Positions 26,659 through 35,419 of a stretch of 64,000 nt of DNA are shown here, piece after piece. The notes under the pieces are model-generated. The model saw only the letters and a list, made by a program, of their open reading frames with translations, was not told the origin of the DNA and did no database searches. Source of the DNA: JBHJHP01 sp042219855 (GTDB lineage: Bacteria; Bacteroidota; Bacteroidia; Bacteroidales; UBA5342). A program made the position numbers and the translations under genes. Every line of letters begins with the position of its first letter. Position 1 is the first letter of the stretch. The stretch spans positions 220,617-284,616 of the forward strand of contig NZ_JBHJHP010000007.1 of the NCBI RefSeq assembly GCF_042219855.1, read 5' to 3'.

Positions 26659-26902
26659 TGCCTTTCCCGATTAATGATCTTATCCGTTTGCTATTCTTCC
26701 AACGCTTTAATTGCTCCTCTCTCTGTTTTGCCTCCTCACGCGTTTCATAGGCTTCAAAATATTCCAGAACCCAGGGCCGGCCACGACTGGTAAATCCATG
26801 ACCCTTAACATTATGCCACTCCAGCCTGTTGGCAATATCTTTGGTTGACCCAATATAATATTTACCTAAAACACCGGAATATAAAATGTAAGTGTAAAAC
26901 AT
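26630..26902 (-). CDS. GIY-YIG nuclease-like protein, copy 2
   Basis: A 90-residue single-domain GIY-YIG protein (YhbQ/UvrC N-terminal type): MFYTYILYSGVLGKYYIGSTKDIANRLEWHNVKGHGFTSRGRPW, with the Tyr pair, the Arg of the helix, and Glu in WVLEYFEAYETREEAKQRE. Such small proteins are numerous in Bacteroidota and their function is not settled. It is nearly identical to copy 1, 337 bp away. The last ten residues (GTRGRGVLPT) are encoded by a tRNA-Val 3'-end copy rather than by nuclease-family sequence. Confidence 0.88.
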   Translation of the reverse strand: MFYTYILYSGVLGKYYIGSTKDIANRLEWHNVKGHGFTSRGRPWVLEYFEAYETREEAKQREEQLKRWKNSKRIRSLIGKGTRGRGVLPT

Positions 26903-26913
26903 GGTTTGTGGGT

Positions 26914-26945
26914 AAAAAAAACTTCACCTTTAGTTGTGAAGTTTT
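26914..26945 (-). terminator. hairpin of the GIY-YIG array, middle copy
   Basis: AAAACTTCAC (26918-26927) pairs with GTGAAGTTTT (26936-26945), with a U-tail on the minus strand. It separates copy 1 from copy 2. Confidence 0.82.
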
Positions 26946-26995
26946 GTGGGCGGTGATCCCGACAGGTTATGTCGGGAGAACTCCCCGACCCCTTG
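26946..26995 (-). repeat. tRNA-Val 3'-end-like segment at the end of GIY-YIG copy 1
   Basis: Same structure as at 26609-26658: GTGGGCGGTGA (26946-26956) and CCCCGACCCCTTG (26983-26995) match tRNA-Val exactly around a replaced T-loop. It lies exactly 337 bp from both the distal copy and the real tRNA. Confidence 0.85.
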
Positions 26996-27239
26996 TGCCT
27001 TTCCCGATTAATGATCTTATCCGTTTGCTATTCTTCCAACGCTTTAATTGCTCCTCTCTCTGTTTTGCCTCCTCACGCGTTTCATAGGCTTCAAAATATT
27101 CCAGAACCCAGGGCCGGCCACGACTGGTAAATCCATGACCTTTAACGTTATGCCACTCCAGCCTGTTGGCAATATCTTTGGTTGACCCAATATAGAATTT
27201 ACCTAAAACACCGGAATATAAAATGTAAGTGTAAAACAT
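26967..27239 (-). CDS. GIY-YIG nuclease-like protein, copy 1
   Basis: 90 residues, differing from copy 2 at a single visible position (KFYIGS instead of KYYIGS). The GIY-YIG core spans residues 1-45 and the catalytic-type Glu is in the EYFEAY segment. It starts 45 nt after the 3' end of tRNA-Val, beyond the tRNA terminator. Expression would need its own promoter or read-through; I see no good TAnnTTTG between them. Near-identity of the copies means the duplication is recent or kept uniform by recombination. Confidence 0.88.
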   Translation of the reverse strand: MFYTYILYSGVLGKFYIGSTKDIANRLEWHNVKGHGFTSRGRPWVLEYFEAYETREEAKQREEQLKRWKNSKRIRSLIGKGTRGRGVLPT

Positions 27240-27250
27240 GGTTTGCGGGT

Positions 27251-27282
27251 AAAAAAAAACTTCACCTTAATTGTGAAGTTTT
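27251..27282 (-). terminator. terminator of tRNA-Val
   Basis: AAAACTTCAC (27256-27265) pairs with GTGAAGTTTT (27273-27282). Nine U follow on the minus strand. It begins 2 nt after the tRNA 3' end. Confidence 0.9.
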
Positions 27283-27283
27283 G

Positions 27284-27358
27284 TGGGCGGTGAGGGATTC
27301 GAACCCCCGACCCCTTGGGTGTAAACCAAGTGCTCTGAACCAGCTGAGCTAACCGCCC
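27284..27358 (-). tRNA. tRNA-Val (anticodon TAC)
   Basis: A cloverleaf can be drawn: acceptor GGGCGGT with ACCGCCC, D-arm around AGCTCAGCTGGTTCAGAGC, anticodon stem CTTGG/CCAAG with loop TTTACAC (anticodon TAC), and T-arm GGGGGTTCGAATCCCTC, with discriminator A. CCA is not encoded. It is the template whose 3' end is repeated twice downstream in the GIY-YIG array. Confidence 0.96.
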
Positions 27359-27382
27359 GTGTCATTTTTTTCAAATGCGGTG

Positions 27383-27413
27383 CAAATATATGCTAAGTTT
27401 TTATTCCTGCAAA
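27383..27413 (-). promoter_or_regulatory. sigma-A promoter of tRNA-Val
   Basis: On the minus strand TTTG (27413-27410), a 19-nt spacer and TATATTTG (27390-27383), 24 nt before the tRNA 5' end. A full consensus match. Confidence 0.88.
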
Positions 27414-27630
27414 GAAATTGATAAAAAATATTCGAATTCCTCTAAATTATATTTTAAAAATTGCGAATAGTGTTATTTCGACTGTAACCAGTAGGCTATT
27501 CTCCAATTGACTGGTCAATATTATTACCATAATCAACTGTATTAGTGGATATTACGAACACACCCAAATCTCACACAATATCCGCCCTGATAAAAAGTTA
27601 ATAATTCAAAGCACAAAAAAATTAAACAAG
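27414..27630. other. intergenic region between tRNA-Val and purH
   Basis: AT-rich spacer between divergent tRNA-Val and purH. Promoters occupy both edges; nothing else is recognised. Confidence 0.4.
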
Positions 27631-27661
27631 TTGAATGAATTGGCTATTTTTTATATTTTTG
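27631..27661 (+). promoter_or_regulatory. sigma-A promoter of purH (and mre operon)
   Basis: TTG (27631-27633), a 20-nt spacer and TATTTTTG (27654-27661), 27 nt before the purH ATG. It is the only good promoter seen ahead of the purH-mreB-rodA gene run. Confidence 0.82.
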
Positions 27662-27688
27662 CATTTAATTATTTTAATATTAGTGTAA

Positions 27689-29275
27689 ATGTCTGAAAAT
27701 AAAAAAATTAAATCTGCTCTTATTTCTGTATTTCACAAAGAAAATCTGGACGAAATTATTACCAAACTACATAACGAAGGTGTTCAACTGATCAGTACCG
27801 GTGGAACCAGAAGTTTTATAGAATCTCTGAACATCCCTTGTACAGCGGTCGAAGACCTTACTTCTTACCCATCGATATTAGGCGGTCGCGTCAAGACTTT
27901 GCACCCTAAAATATTTGGTGGTATCCTTACAAGAAGAGAAAACAGCGGAGATAATGATCAGATAAAATCATATGACATTCCTGAAATTGATCTCGTTATT
28001 GTTGATCTTTATCCTTTTGAAGATACCGTAGCCTCTGGTGCAGCAGAACAGGATATCATAGAAAAAATTGACATCGGAGGTATATCATTGATTAGGGCGG
28101 CAGCTAAAAATTTTAAGGATGTTATCATTGTACCGTCGCAGGCTCAGTATGGTAAATTACTTGATATCCTGAAGACTAGGGGGGCAGAATCAACCCTTGA
28201 AGAAAGAAAAGTATTTGCGCGTGATGCCTTTGCCGTTTCATCTCATTACGATGCAGCCATTTTCGGATATTTTAATGAAGAAGCTGACACTTCCCGGATC
28301 AGCCTGAACAACGGTCATGTACTCCGGTATGGCGAGAACCCGCATCAGAGTGCCACATTCTTTAAATTTAATAACGTCAGTGATGGCGCTTCACTTGCCA
28401 ATGCTAAAATCCTGCAGGGCAAGGCATTGTCCTACAACAACCTGTTGGATGCCGACGCAGCATGGAAATCCGCCAGTGATGCATATCATGCTGTTACGCA
28501 CCTCAGGAATAAATCTGCAGTCTCTGTTATTAAACATCTTAATCCTTGCGGTTTAGCTGTAACAGAAAATATAATGAAGTCGCTTGAATTGGCATGGGCC
28601 GGTGATCCGGTGAGCGCATACGGAGGCATCATCTGCTTTACAGAAGAAGTGACACAAGATGTAGCAGAATGGTTCAGCAAAAAATTTATTGAAATCATTA
28701 TTGCACCTTCATACAGTGATGAAGCCAAAGAGGTGCTGGCAAAGAAAAAGAACCTTAGAGTTCTCGAAATACCGGTGAAAAATGAAACGACCGGTGAAAA
28801 GTTATTCCGTTCCATCAGTGGTGGCATGCTGGTACAGGACGAAGATGAAGGAATGGACAGCGACTTTACACAAGTGACCAAAGTGAAATTTGAAGATAAT
28901 AAAATGAATCTTGCCCGGTTTGGTATTACAGCCTGCAAACATTTAAAAAGTAATGCGATTGCAATTGTAACCGAACAGGAAGATGGATCCTTCTGGCTGA
29001 CAGGAGCCGGCATGGGACAACCCAACCGACTTGACAGTCTGAGACATCTTACAATGCCCCGTTTTAACCTCAAGGAAGGTGTTGAAATTGAAAAATCTGT
29101 TTTAATCTCCGACGCTTTCTTTCCTTTCAGGGACAGCATTGAAGCTGCTAACGAGTATGGTGTAAAATATATCGTTGAACCGGGTGGAAGCATCCGCGAC
29201 AACGAGGTTATTGAAGCATGTGACGAATTTGGAATTGCAATGGTTTTTACCGGCAGACGCCACTTTAAACATTAA
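27689..29275 (+). CDS. purH: bifunctional AICAR formyltransferase / IMP cyclohydrolase
   Basis: A 528-residue protein: an N-terminal IMP cyclohydrolase (MGS-like domain, ISTGGTRSFIESL, SILGGRVKTLHPKIFGGILTRR) and a C-terminal AICAR transformylase (LRYGENPHQSATFF, KALSYNNLLDADAAW, VIKHLNPCGLAV). It catalyses the last two steps of IMP synthesis. The stop is 12 nt before mreB without an intervening terminator, so the cell-shape genes may be co-transcribed with it. Confidence 0.97.
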   Translation: MSENKKIKSALISVFHKENLDEIITKLHNEGVQLISTGGTRSFIESLNIPCTAVEDLTSYPSILGGRVKTLHPKIFGGILTRRENSGDNDQIKSYDIPEIDLVIVDLYPFEDTVASGAAEQDIIEKIDIGGISLIRAAAKNFKDVIIVPSQAQYGKLLDILKTRGAESTLEERKVFARDAFAVSSHYDAAIFGYFNEEADTSRISLNNGHVLRYGENPHQSATFFKFNNVSDGASLANAKILQGKALSYNNLLDADAAWKSASDAYHAVTHLRNKSAVSVIKHLNPCGLAVTENIMKSLELAWAGDPVSAYGGIICFTEEVTQDVAEWFSKKFIEIIIAPSYSDEAKEVLAKKKNLRVLEIPVKNETTGEKLFRSISGGMLVQDEDEGMDSDFTQVTKVKFEDNKMNLARFGITACKHLKSNAIAIVTEQEDGSFWLTGAGMGQPNRLDSLRHLTMPRFNLKEGVEIEKSVLISDAFFPFRDSIEAANEYGVKYIVEPGGSIRDNEVIEACDEFGIAMVFTGRRHFKH

Positions 29276-29287
29276 AAAGAACACAAC

Positions 29288-30307
29288 ATGGGATTATTTT
29301 CCTTGACCCAGGAGATTGCTATTGACCTGGGTACTGCGAACACTATTATTATTCATAACGACAAAATCGTTGTTGACGAGCCATCAGTTGTTGCCCTTGA
29401 CAGAAGAGATGACAAACTTATCGCTTTGGGAGAAAAAGCTCGTCAGATGCATGGGAAAACGCATGAAAATATAAAAGTTATACATCCTTTGCGCGATGGT
29501 GTAATTGCTGACTTTTACGCTGCAGAATTAATGATTCGTGGCATGATTAAGATGATCAACAAAAAACCCCGCCTCTTCTCACCCTCACTGAAAATGGTGG
29601 TTTGTATTCCATCGGGAAGTACTGAAGTTGAGATCAGGGCGGTTAGAGACTCTTCTGAACATGCCGGAGGCCGTGAGGTTTATATGATTTACGAGCCTAT
29701 GGCTGCAGCAATCGGCATTGGCATTGATGTTGAAGCACCTGAAGGCAGTATGATTGTGGATATTGGTGGTGGAACAACCGAGATTGCAGTTATCTCGCTC
29801 GGTGGTATTGTATCCAACAAATCCATACGAATTGCGGGTAACGATCTTACGCAGGATATCATGGAATATATGCGTCGCCAACATAACATTAAAGTTGGGG
29901 AACGTACAGCAGAATTCATAAAAATTAATGTTGGAGCCGCATTGACAGATCTGGAAGAACCACCACAGGATTATATCGTACGTGGTCCGAATGCCATGAC
30001 TGCTCTTCCGATGGAAGTTCCGGTTTCGTACCAGGAAATTGCTCACTGCCTTGAGAAAACACTTTCAAAAATTGAAGCTGCAGTTTTAAGCGCACTTGAA
30101 CAGACACCGCCTGAACTTTACTCTGACATTGTTAACAAAGGGATTTTTCTTGCAGGTGGAGGTGCATTGTTAAGAGGTCTGGATAAACGTCTGAGCGACA
30201 AGATCAATATTCCGGTTCATATTGCCGACGATCCGTTGCATGCCGTTGCCAGGGGAACAGGCATAGCGCTTAAGAATGTTGACAAATTCCAGTTCCTGCT
30301 TCGTTAA
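29288..30307 (+). CDS. mreB: rod shape-determining protein MreB
   Basis: An actin-like ATPase of 339 residues: IAIDLGTANTIIIHNDKIVVDEPSVVA, LRDGVIADFYAAELMIRGMIK, MIVDIGGGTTEIAVISLGGIV, and GIFLAGGGALLRGLDK. It polymerises under the inner membrane and positions the elongasome. First of mreB-mreC-mreD-mrdA-rodA in the standard order. Confidence 0.97.
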   Translation: MGLFSLTQEIAIDLGTANTIIIHNDKIVVDEPSVVALDRRDDKLIALGEKARQMHGKTHENIKVIHPLRDGVIADFYAAELMIRGMIKMINKKPRLFSPSLKMVVCIPSGSTEVEIRAVRDSSEHAGGREVYMIYEPMAAAIGIGIDVEAPEGSMIVDIGGGTTEIAVISLGGIVSNKSIRIAGNDLTQDIMEYMRRQHNIKVGERTAEFIKINVGAALTDLEEPPQDYIVRGPNAMTALPMEVPVSYQEIAHCLEKTLSKIEAAVLSALEQTPPELYSDIVNKGIFLAGGGALLRGLDKRLSDKINIPVHIADDPLHAVARGTGIALKNVDKFQFLLR

Positions 30308-30342
30308 ACAGCCACAAGGCACCAAATATGGGACACTGATCT

Positions 30343-31173
30343 ATGCGGAATTTGATCCGTTTCTTCATACGGTTTCAGAATATTTTCCTCTTCATTTTTC
30401 TGGAGGCAATAGCTTTTGTGCTCATTTTCAACAATAATCCTTACCAACGTGCTACGTTTCTCAATTCAGGAAGTGGCATTGCAGGGTATGTGTATGAGCA
30501 ATCAAAAGCCATTGGAAATTATTTCCAGTTACAAAAAGAAAATGCTCAACTGTCTGTTGAAAATGCTGCGCTGAAAAATCTGCTCTTTTACAACAAAAAA
30601 GATACAGGAAGCGTTGCATTCTACAACGATTCAATGCCTCAAAAAGAGTTTTACTTCATCCCGGCCCGTGTTGTAAATAATTCCGTTCACCGCAGAATGA
30701 ATTATATTACGATTGACAAGGGTAGCGCAGAAGGTATAAAACCCGAAATGGGTGTTACTTCAGCCAGGGGCCTGGTGGGATCAGTAAAGGGAACATCGAA
30801 ACATTATGCCATTGTGACGCCGATACTGAATACACAGCAGGCTATCAGCTCAAAAATAGGCCAAACCGGTTTTTTCGGTTCGCTGGTATGGGACGGCATT
30901 GATTACGAGTATGCAAAATTAAAAGCTATTGAGAATCATGCTGATGTGATTGTCGGAGATACCATTTTCACATCCGGCTTCGGGTCTATCTTCCCGGCTG
31001 GCATTACGGTTGGCTATATCGATAAAATCGTGTCGGATGAAGATGATGATTTTTATGATATAACCGTTAGATTGGCTGTGGATTTTAAATCGCTGTACTA
31101 TGTGGAAGTGATTGGAAATGAATATAAACACGAGATTGATTCATTAAAAGTATTGGAAGAAAGCGATGATTAG
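30343..31173 (+). CDS. mreC: rod shape-determining protein MreC
   Basis: A 276-residue single-pass membrane protein (TM about 8-28), then a coiled coil (YFQLQKENAQLSVENAALKNLL) and the two-beta-barrel MreC domain (INTIDKGSAEGIKPEMGVTS-type stretch and VGDTIFTSGFGSIFPAGITVGYID). It links MreB to periplasmic penicillin-binding proteins. It overlaps mreD by 8 nt. Confidence 0.93.
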   Translation: MRNLIRFFIRFQNIFLFIFLEAIAFVLIFNNNPYQRATFLNSGSGIAGYVYEQSKAIGNYFQLQKENAQLSVENAALKNLLFYNKKDTGSVAFYNDSMPQKEFYFIPARVVNNSVHRRMNYITIDKGSAEGIKPEMGVTSARGLVGSVKGTSKHYAIVTPILNTQQAISSKIGQTGFFGSLVWDGIDYEYAKLKAIENHADVIVGDTIFTSGFGSIFPAGITVGYIDKIVSDEDDDFYDITVRLAVDFKSLYYVEVIGNEYKHEIDSLKVLEESDD

Positions 31174-31687
31174 ACTTATTGCAAAATATGTGCTCTATTT
31201 TGTTTTCCTGGTTCTGCTTCAGATTACAGTGCTGAACCATATTAACTTTATGGATCATATTAATCCATATCTTTACATTGTGTTTATTCTGGCCCTTCCC
31301 TTTAATGTTTCTAAATCCGGCGTTTTACTGCTAAGTTTTTTAATGGGATTCACGATTGATCTCTTTGTGTCCACTCCGGGGATCAATACAGCGGCCACGG
31401 TATTTCTCGGTTTTCTACGGAACCTCTTACTACCATTTATGGAACCCAGGGACAACTATGAACCGGGAACACATCCGTCTGTTGCTCATTACGGATGGGC
31501 CTGGTACATGCGCTATGCTGTAATTCTGGTCATATTGCATCACCTTGCACTTTTCTTTCTGGATGCGTTTTCACTGAAGAATTCCGGCATTACCCTTTTA
31601 TACAGTTTATACTCTTCAGTATTTACACTGATTCTCATTATTTTAACACAGTCAAGCACTTCAAAACGGACCTTGCTTAGTGAATAG
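31166..31687 (+). CDS. mreD: rod shape-determining protein MreD
   Basis: A 173-residue membrane protein with five or six hydrophobic segments. The family stretch LLLSFLMGFTIDLFVSTPGINTAATVFLGFLRN is present. Identified by topology and by position between mreC and mrdA. It overlaps both neighbours by 8 nt. Confidence 0.9.
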   Translation: MIRLIAKYVLYFVFLVLLQITVLNHINFMDHINPYLYIVFILALPFNVSKSGVLLLSFLMGFTIDLFVSTPGINTAATVFLGFLRNLLLPFMEPRDNYEPGTHPSVAHYGWAWYMRYAVILVILHHLALFFLDAFSLKNSGITLLYSLYSSVFTLILIILTQSSTSKRTLLSE

Positions 31688-33518
31688 CTTCAGGGACAGA
31701 GATAGCAGAAAATTTATATTGGGCGGAATGGTACTGATCATCGCTCTTGTATTTGTTATATCCCTTTTTAATCTTCAGGTTGTTGATGAAACAGCCCGGC
31801 TTTCTGCAGACGACAACACCATAAGGACCGAAATCGTATATCCGTCGCGGGGTAAGATTTTTGACCGCAACGGGAAACTTCTGGTTTACAACAAAGCGGC
31901 TTACGACCTGATGGTATTACCTCAGAAGCTGGAAGCATTTGATACTCTTAAACTATGCAGTGCCATCAATGTAACACCTGAAGCGCTGGCCAGGCAGCTG
32001 ACGAAAGCAAAAAACTGGTCATGGAACCGTGCATCTATTCTGTTTTCGCAATTGTCAGCCAAAGACTATGCTTTTTTACAGGAAATCCTGTATCAGTTTC
32101 CGGGTTTTTATGTACAGCAACGGACCATAAGAGCCTATAATTATCCGAATGCAGCGCAGGTACTGGGCTATCTGGGTGAGGTAACACCGGAAATGATTAA
32201 AGATGATCCGTTCTATAAATCCGGCGATTATGCAGGTATGAGCGGAATTGAAAAAACTTACGAGGAGTTTCTGAGAGGAGAAAAGGGGCAAAGGCTGATA
32301 TTTGTGGATCGCTTTGGGAGAGAAAAGGGATCATACAAAAACGGAGCTTATGACCAGCCTCCGGTAACCGGATCAGACATTACACTATCCATTGATATTG
32401 ATCTGCAGATTTATGCAGAAAAACTGATGCAGAACAAACTGGGCAGTGTTGTTGCCATTGAACCCAAAACCGGGGAAGTGCTGGCCCTTGTTTCGGCACC
32501 CACATTCGATCCAACAGTGCTAACCGGCAGGTTACGTTCTGATGCCTTTATATCGCTGAATACCGATACGCTCAAACCACTCATAAACAGAGCCATACAA
32601 GGGAATTACTCCCCCGGCTCAACCTTTAAAATGGTGGTTGGAGCCATCGCGCTCCAGGAACAATCCATCAACCAGTATACCCTATTCAGTTGCCAGGGTG
32701 AAGCTTCCAAACCAATTGGTTGTTCGCACTCTCACGTATCACCTTTAAACGTGGTTACTGCAATTGAACTTTCGTGTAATCCGTTCTTTTACAAAACCTT
32801 TTATCAGACCATCGAAAGGCCCACCCTTGAAGAGGTGGAATCACAATATGTAAAATGGGCAGATTATGTCAGAAGCTTCGGGTTTGGGAAAAAACTGGGA
32901 ATCGATCTGCCTTACGAATATAACGGATCCGTTCCTGAGGCATCCTATTATGATAAGGTTTACCGTAATGTATGGCGGGCAAACACTATACGGTCTCTGG
33001 CTATCGGGCAGGGAGAATTACTGGTTACACCCATTCAGATTGCCAATGAAGCCGTCGTAATGGCCAATAGCGGAAAATACTATATCCCGCACATTGTCAA
33101 ATCAATCGGACATGAAAAATATGTCAGGGAAAAATATACTGAACTGCACAGGACAAAGGTTGATTCATCAAATTTCAAGCTTATCCGTGAAGGCATGAGA
33201 GAGGTATTTTCAGGGGAACATGGTACAGCAAGATGGTACAGGAACAGATCAATGGAAATGGGAGGTAAAACGGGTACTGTAGAAAACTCACAGGGTGAGA
33301 ACCACTCTGTATTTCTTGCATTCGCGCCTTTTGATGATCCACAAATTGCCATATCCACCCTGGTAGAAAACGCCGGGTTTGGATCTACCTACGCAGCTCC
33401 GATAACGACTCTGTTAATGGAAAAATACATTACAGACAGTATTCCGCCCTATCACAAGTATTATGAAGATCAGATGCTTGAAACAAATCTAATTGATCAT
33501 GGACAGGAGACAGAGTAG
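31680..33518 (+). CDS. mrdA: penicillin-binding protein 2 (elongation transpeptidase)
   Basis: A 612-residue class B PBP. TM is at about 14-32, with a dimerisation/pedestal region opening with YPSRGKIFDRNGKLLVYN. The transpeptidase domain has the S-x-x-K motif in SPGSTFKM, S-x-N in ELSCNPF and KTG in MGGKTGTVEN. It crosslinks peptidoglycan of the side wall together with RodA. The start codon is GTG (31680), 8 nt inside mreD. It overlaps rodA by 20 nt. Confidence 0.95.
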   Translation: MNSFRDRDSRKFILGGMVLIIALVFVISLFNLQVVDETARLSADDNTIRTEIVYPSRGKIFDRNGKLLVYNKAAYDLMVLPQKLEAFDTLKLCSAINVTPEALARQLTKAKNWSWNRASILFSQLSAKDYAFLQEILYQFPGFYVQQRTIRAYNYPNAAQVLGYLGEVTPEMIKDDPFYKSGDYAGMSGIEKTYEEFLRGEKGQRLIFVDRFGREKGSYKNGAYDQPPVTGSDITLSIDIDLQIYAEKLMQNKLGSVVAIEPKTGEVLALVSAPTFDPTVLTGRLRSDAFISLNTDTLKPLINRAIQGNYSPGSTFKMVVGAIALQEQSINQYTLFSCQGEASKPIGCSHSHVSPLNVVTAIELSCNPFFYKTFYQTIERPTLEEVESQYVKWADYVRSFGFGKKLGIDLPYEYNGSVPEASYYDKVYRNVWRANTIRSLAIGQGELLVTPIQIANEAVVMANSGKYYIPHIVKSIGHEKYVREKYTELHRTKVDSSNFKLIREGMREVFSGEHGTARWYRNRSMEMGGKTGTVENSQGENHSVFLAFAPFDDPQIAISTLVENAGFGSTYAAPITTLLMEKYITDSIPPYHKYYEDQMLETNLIDHGQETE

Positions 33519-34920
33519 CATACGATCACTTGACTGGATAACCATCCTTTTGTTCCTTTTCTTTATCGGATTTGGATGGATCAGTATTTTTGCATCCAGT
33601 CTGGGTGATGAGCCTTCCATGAGTATAAACCTGGATACCCGTGCCGGAAAACAACTGCTCTGGATAGGGGCTTCAGTGGTTCTTGCTCTTGTTGTTTTAT
33701 TAACGGACAGTAAATTCTTTGAAGCTTTTGCCTATCCTATATATGCTGCTATTCTGCTGTTACTGGTTGCCGTTCTGGTAGTTGGAGTGGAAGTTAAAGG
33801 GGCCACATCATGGATAGCTATTGGCTCTTTCAGGCTTCAACCGGCAGAGTTCATGAAGTTTGCCACAGCACTGGCACTGGCCAAAGTTCTGTCCCGGTTC
33901 AATTTCAGTTTTAACCGGATAAAAGATCTGGCACTGGCCTTTTTTATAACCTTTTTTCCTTCTGCACTGATCCTTTTGCAAAACGACACAGGATCAGCCC
34001 TGGTATATGCGTCCCTTGTTCTGGTCATGTACCGTCAGGGCTTATCCGGAATATTTCTGACAGCTGCCATTCTCGCGGTGCTGTATTTTATCTTTTCATT
34101 AATCTACTCACAAAGCATGGTGCTGGTTATGATTCTGGCACTCGCTATTATTGGCATACTGATTCAGAAAAAGTACAGAATACTTCTTGGAATTGCGATA
34201 ATTTCAGCAACTGCAACCGGTATTCTTTTACTACTGAATGTGTTCGGAATTTATAAGCCGGACCTTAAAATGGTTTTGACAGTCGTGATTATTTTAAGTG
34301 CCGCATACCTCTTCTTTAAGGCCCTGGTAGATAAGTCAAGGGTTCTCGCGCTGGCCGGACTGTTCCTTATTATCTCCATAGGATATACCCTTTCAACCAA
34401 TTATGTATTTGAAAAAGTGCTGGAGGATCATCAACGCACGCGAATAGAAGTATTGCTGGGTATTAAAAGTGATCCGAGTGGTGCTGGATACAATGTGAAA
34501 CAATCAAGGATTGCCATAGGATCGGGCGGGTTCACAGGTAAAGGATTTCTGAACGGTACGTATACCAAATTTAAATATGTACCCGAACAAAGTACAGATT
34601 TTATCTTTTGTACCGTAGGCGAGGAATGGGGATTTTTAGGTACCTTTACTGTAATAGCCATGTTTTCATTCTTTCTGATCCGGTTAATTTATCTTGCCGA
34701 GCGACAACGAAGCCTTTTCTCAAAGATATATGGGTACGGTGTATTTTCCATTTTTCTTTTCCATTTTATAATCAATATTGGAATGACAATCGGACTGGCT
34801 CCGGTAATCGGAATACCACTACCCTTTTTCAGTTATGGGGGTTCATCGTTATGGGGTTTCACAATCCTCCTTTTCATCTTCCTGAAACTTGATTCTAACC
34901 GGATGCAGATACTGGCTTAA
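33499..34920 (+). CDS. rodA: rod shape-determining glycosyltransferase RodA
   Basis: A SEDS-family membrane protein of 473 residues from ATG 33499 with ten or more TM segments. Motifs: GVEVKGATSWIAIGSFRLQPAEFMKFATALALA, AIGSGGFTGKGFLNGTYTKFKYVPEQSTDFIFCTVGEEWGF and GIPLPFFSYGGSSLWGF. It polymerises glycan strands with PBP2. It is longer than E. coli RodA because of extra hydrophobic segments in the middle (about 185-290), as is usual in Bacteroidota. Last gene of the mre operon. Confidence 0.94.
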   Translation: MDRRQSSIRSLDWITILLFLFFIGFGWISIFASSLGDEPSMSINLDTRAGKQLLWIGASVVLALVVLLTDSKFFEAFAYPIYAAILLLLVAVLVVGVEVKGATSWIAIGSFRLQPAEFMKFATALALAKVLSRFNFSFNRIKDLALAFFITFFPSALILLQNDTGSALVYASLVLVMYRQGLSGIFLTAAILAVLYFIFSLIYSQSMVLVMILALAIIGILIQKKYRILLGIAIISATATGILLLLNVFGIYKPDLKMVLTVVIILSAAYLFFKALVDKSRVLALAGLFLIISIGYTLSTNYVFEKVLEDHQRTRIEVLLGIKSDPSGAGYNVKQSRIAIGSGGFTGKGFLNGTYTKFKYVPEQSTDFIFCTVGEEWGFLGTFTVIAMFSFFLIRLIYLAERQRSLFSKIYGYGVFSIFLFHFIINIGMTIGLAPVIGIPLPFFSYGGSSLWGFTILLFIFLKLDSNRMQILA

Positions 34921-34924
34921 CCTA

Positions 34925-34954
34925 ATACACAGGAATCAAGACACAGGAATCAAG
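34925..34954 (+). repeat. short tandem duplication after rodA
   Basis: The 14-nt sequence ACACAGGAATCAAG occurs twice in direct succession just after the rodA stop. Probably replication slippage; no function is implied. Confidence 0.6.
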
Positions 34955-34988
34955 ACTTTTGAGTTACTGATTTCTCATGCGTTTACAT

Positions 34989-35360
34989 TTACCAGATGGG
35001 GGAAATAAATGCATCCTTAAAATGTTCAATTTCAGGCGCTTTACCGGGCTGAAACAAGACCGCTATAACATCAAACCGAACCTCCAAATCCACATCATAA
35101 GTTTCGAGGTATGCTTCTGTGGCATCAATGATCATCCTGATTTTCTTGTTCGAAACGGCATCTTCGGGATTTTCAAAAATATCGGTGGTCCGGCTCTTAA
35201 CCTCTACCACAATTAATAAGCTGTCCTTTTCTGCTACAATATCGAGTTCCTTGTGTCCGAACTGCCAGTTGGTATGCCTGATATGATAGCCGTGTTGCTG
35301 TAGATATATCCGTGCCAGTTCCTCTCCACGGTTACCTTTTTTTCGGTTGTTTTGTGTCAT
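34989..35360 (-). CDS. YraN/UPF0102 family nuclease-fold protein
   Basis: A 123-residue protein: KKGNRGEELARIYLQQHGYHIRHTNWQFGHKELDIVAEKDSLLIVVEVKSR. The Glu of RGEELA, the Asp of ELDIVA and EVK form the PD-(D/E)XK-like active site typical of UPF0102. The family is widespread and its function is not firmly known. The start is next to the first unit of the REP-like array. Convergent with rodA, 68 nt away. Confidence 0.92.
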   Translation of the reverse strand: MTQNNRKKGNRGEELARIYLQQHGYHIRHTNWQFGHKELDIVAEKDSLLIVVEVKSRTTDIFENPEDAVSNKKIRMIIDATEAYLETYDVDLEVRFDVIAVLFQPGKAPEIEHFKDAFISPIW

Positions 35361-35419
35361 CTGGTTTGAGTTTAAGGAATTATAAAGTTACGAAAATTCA
35401 TAATTGTATAGAAGCATCT

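Noticed and set aside
28486..29202. Long minus-strand frame within purH (238 codons)
   Set aside because: Antisense shadow of a clear purH reading frame; no domain, and its composition is driven by the other strand.
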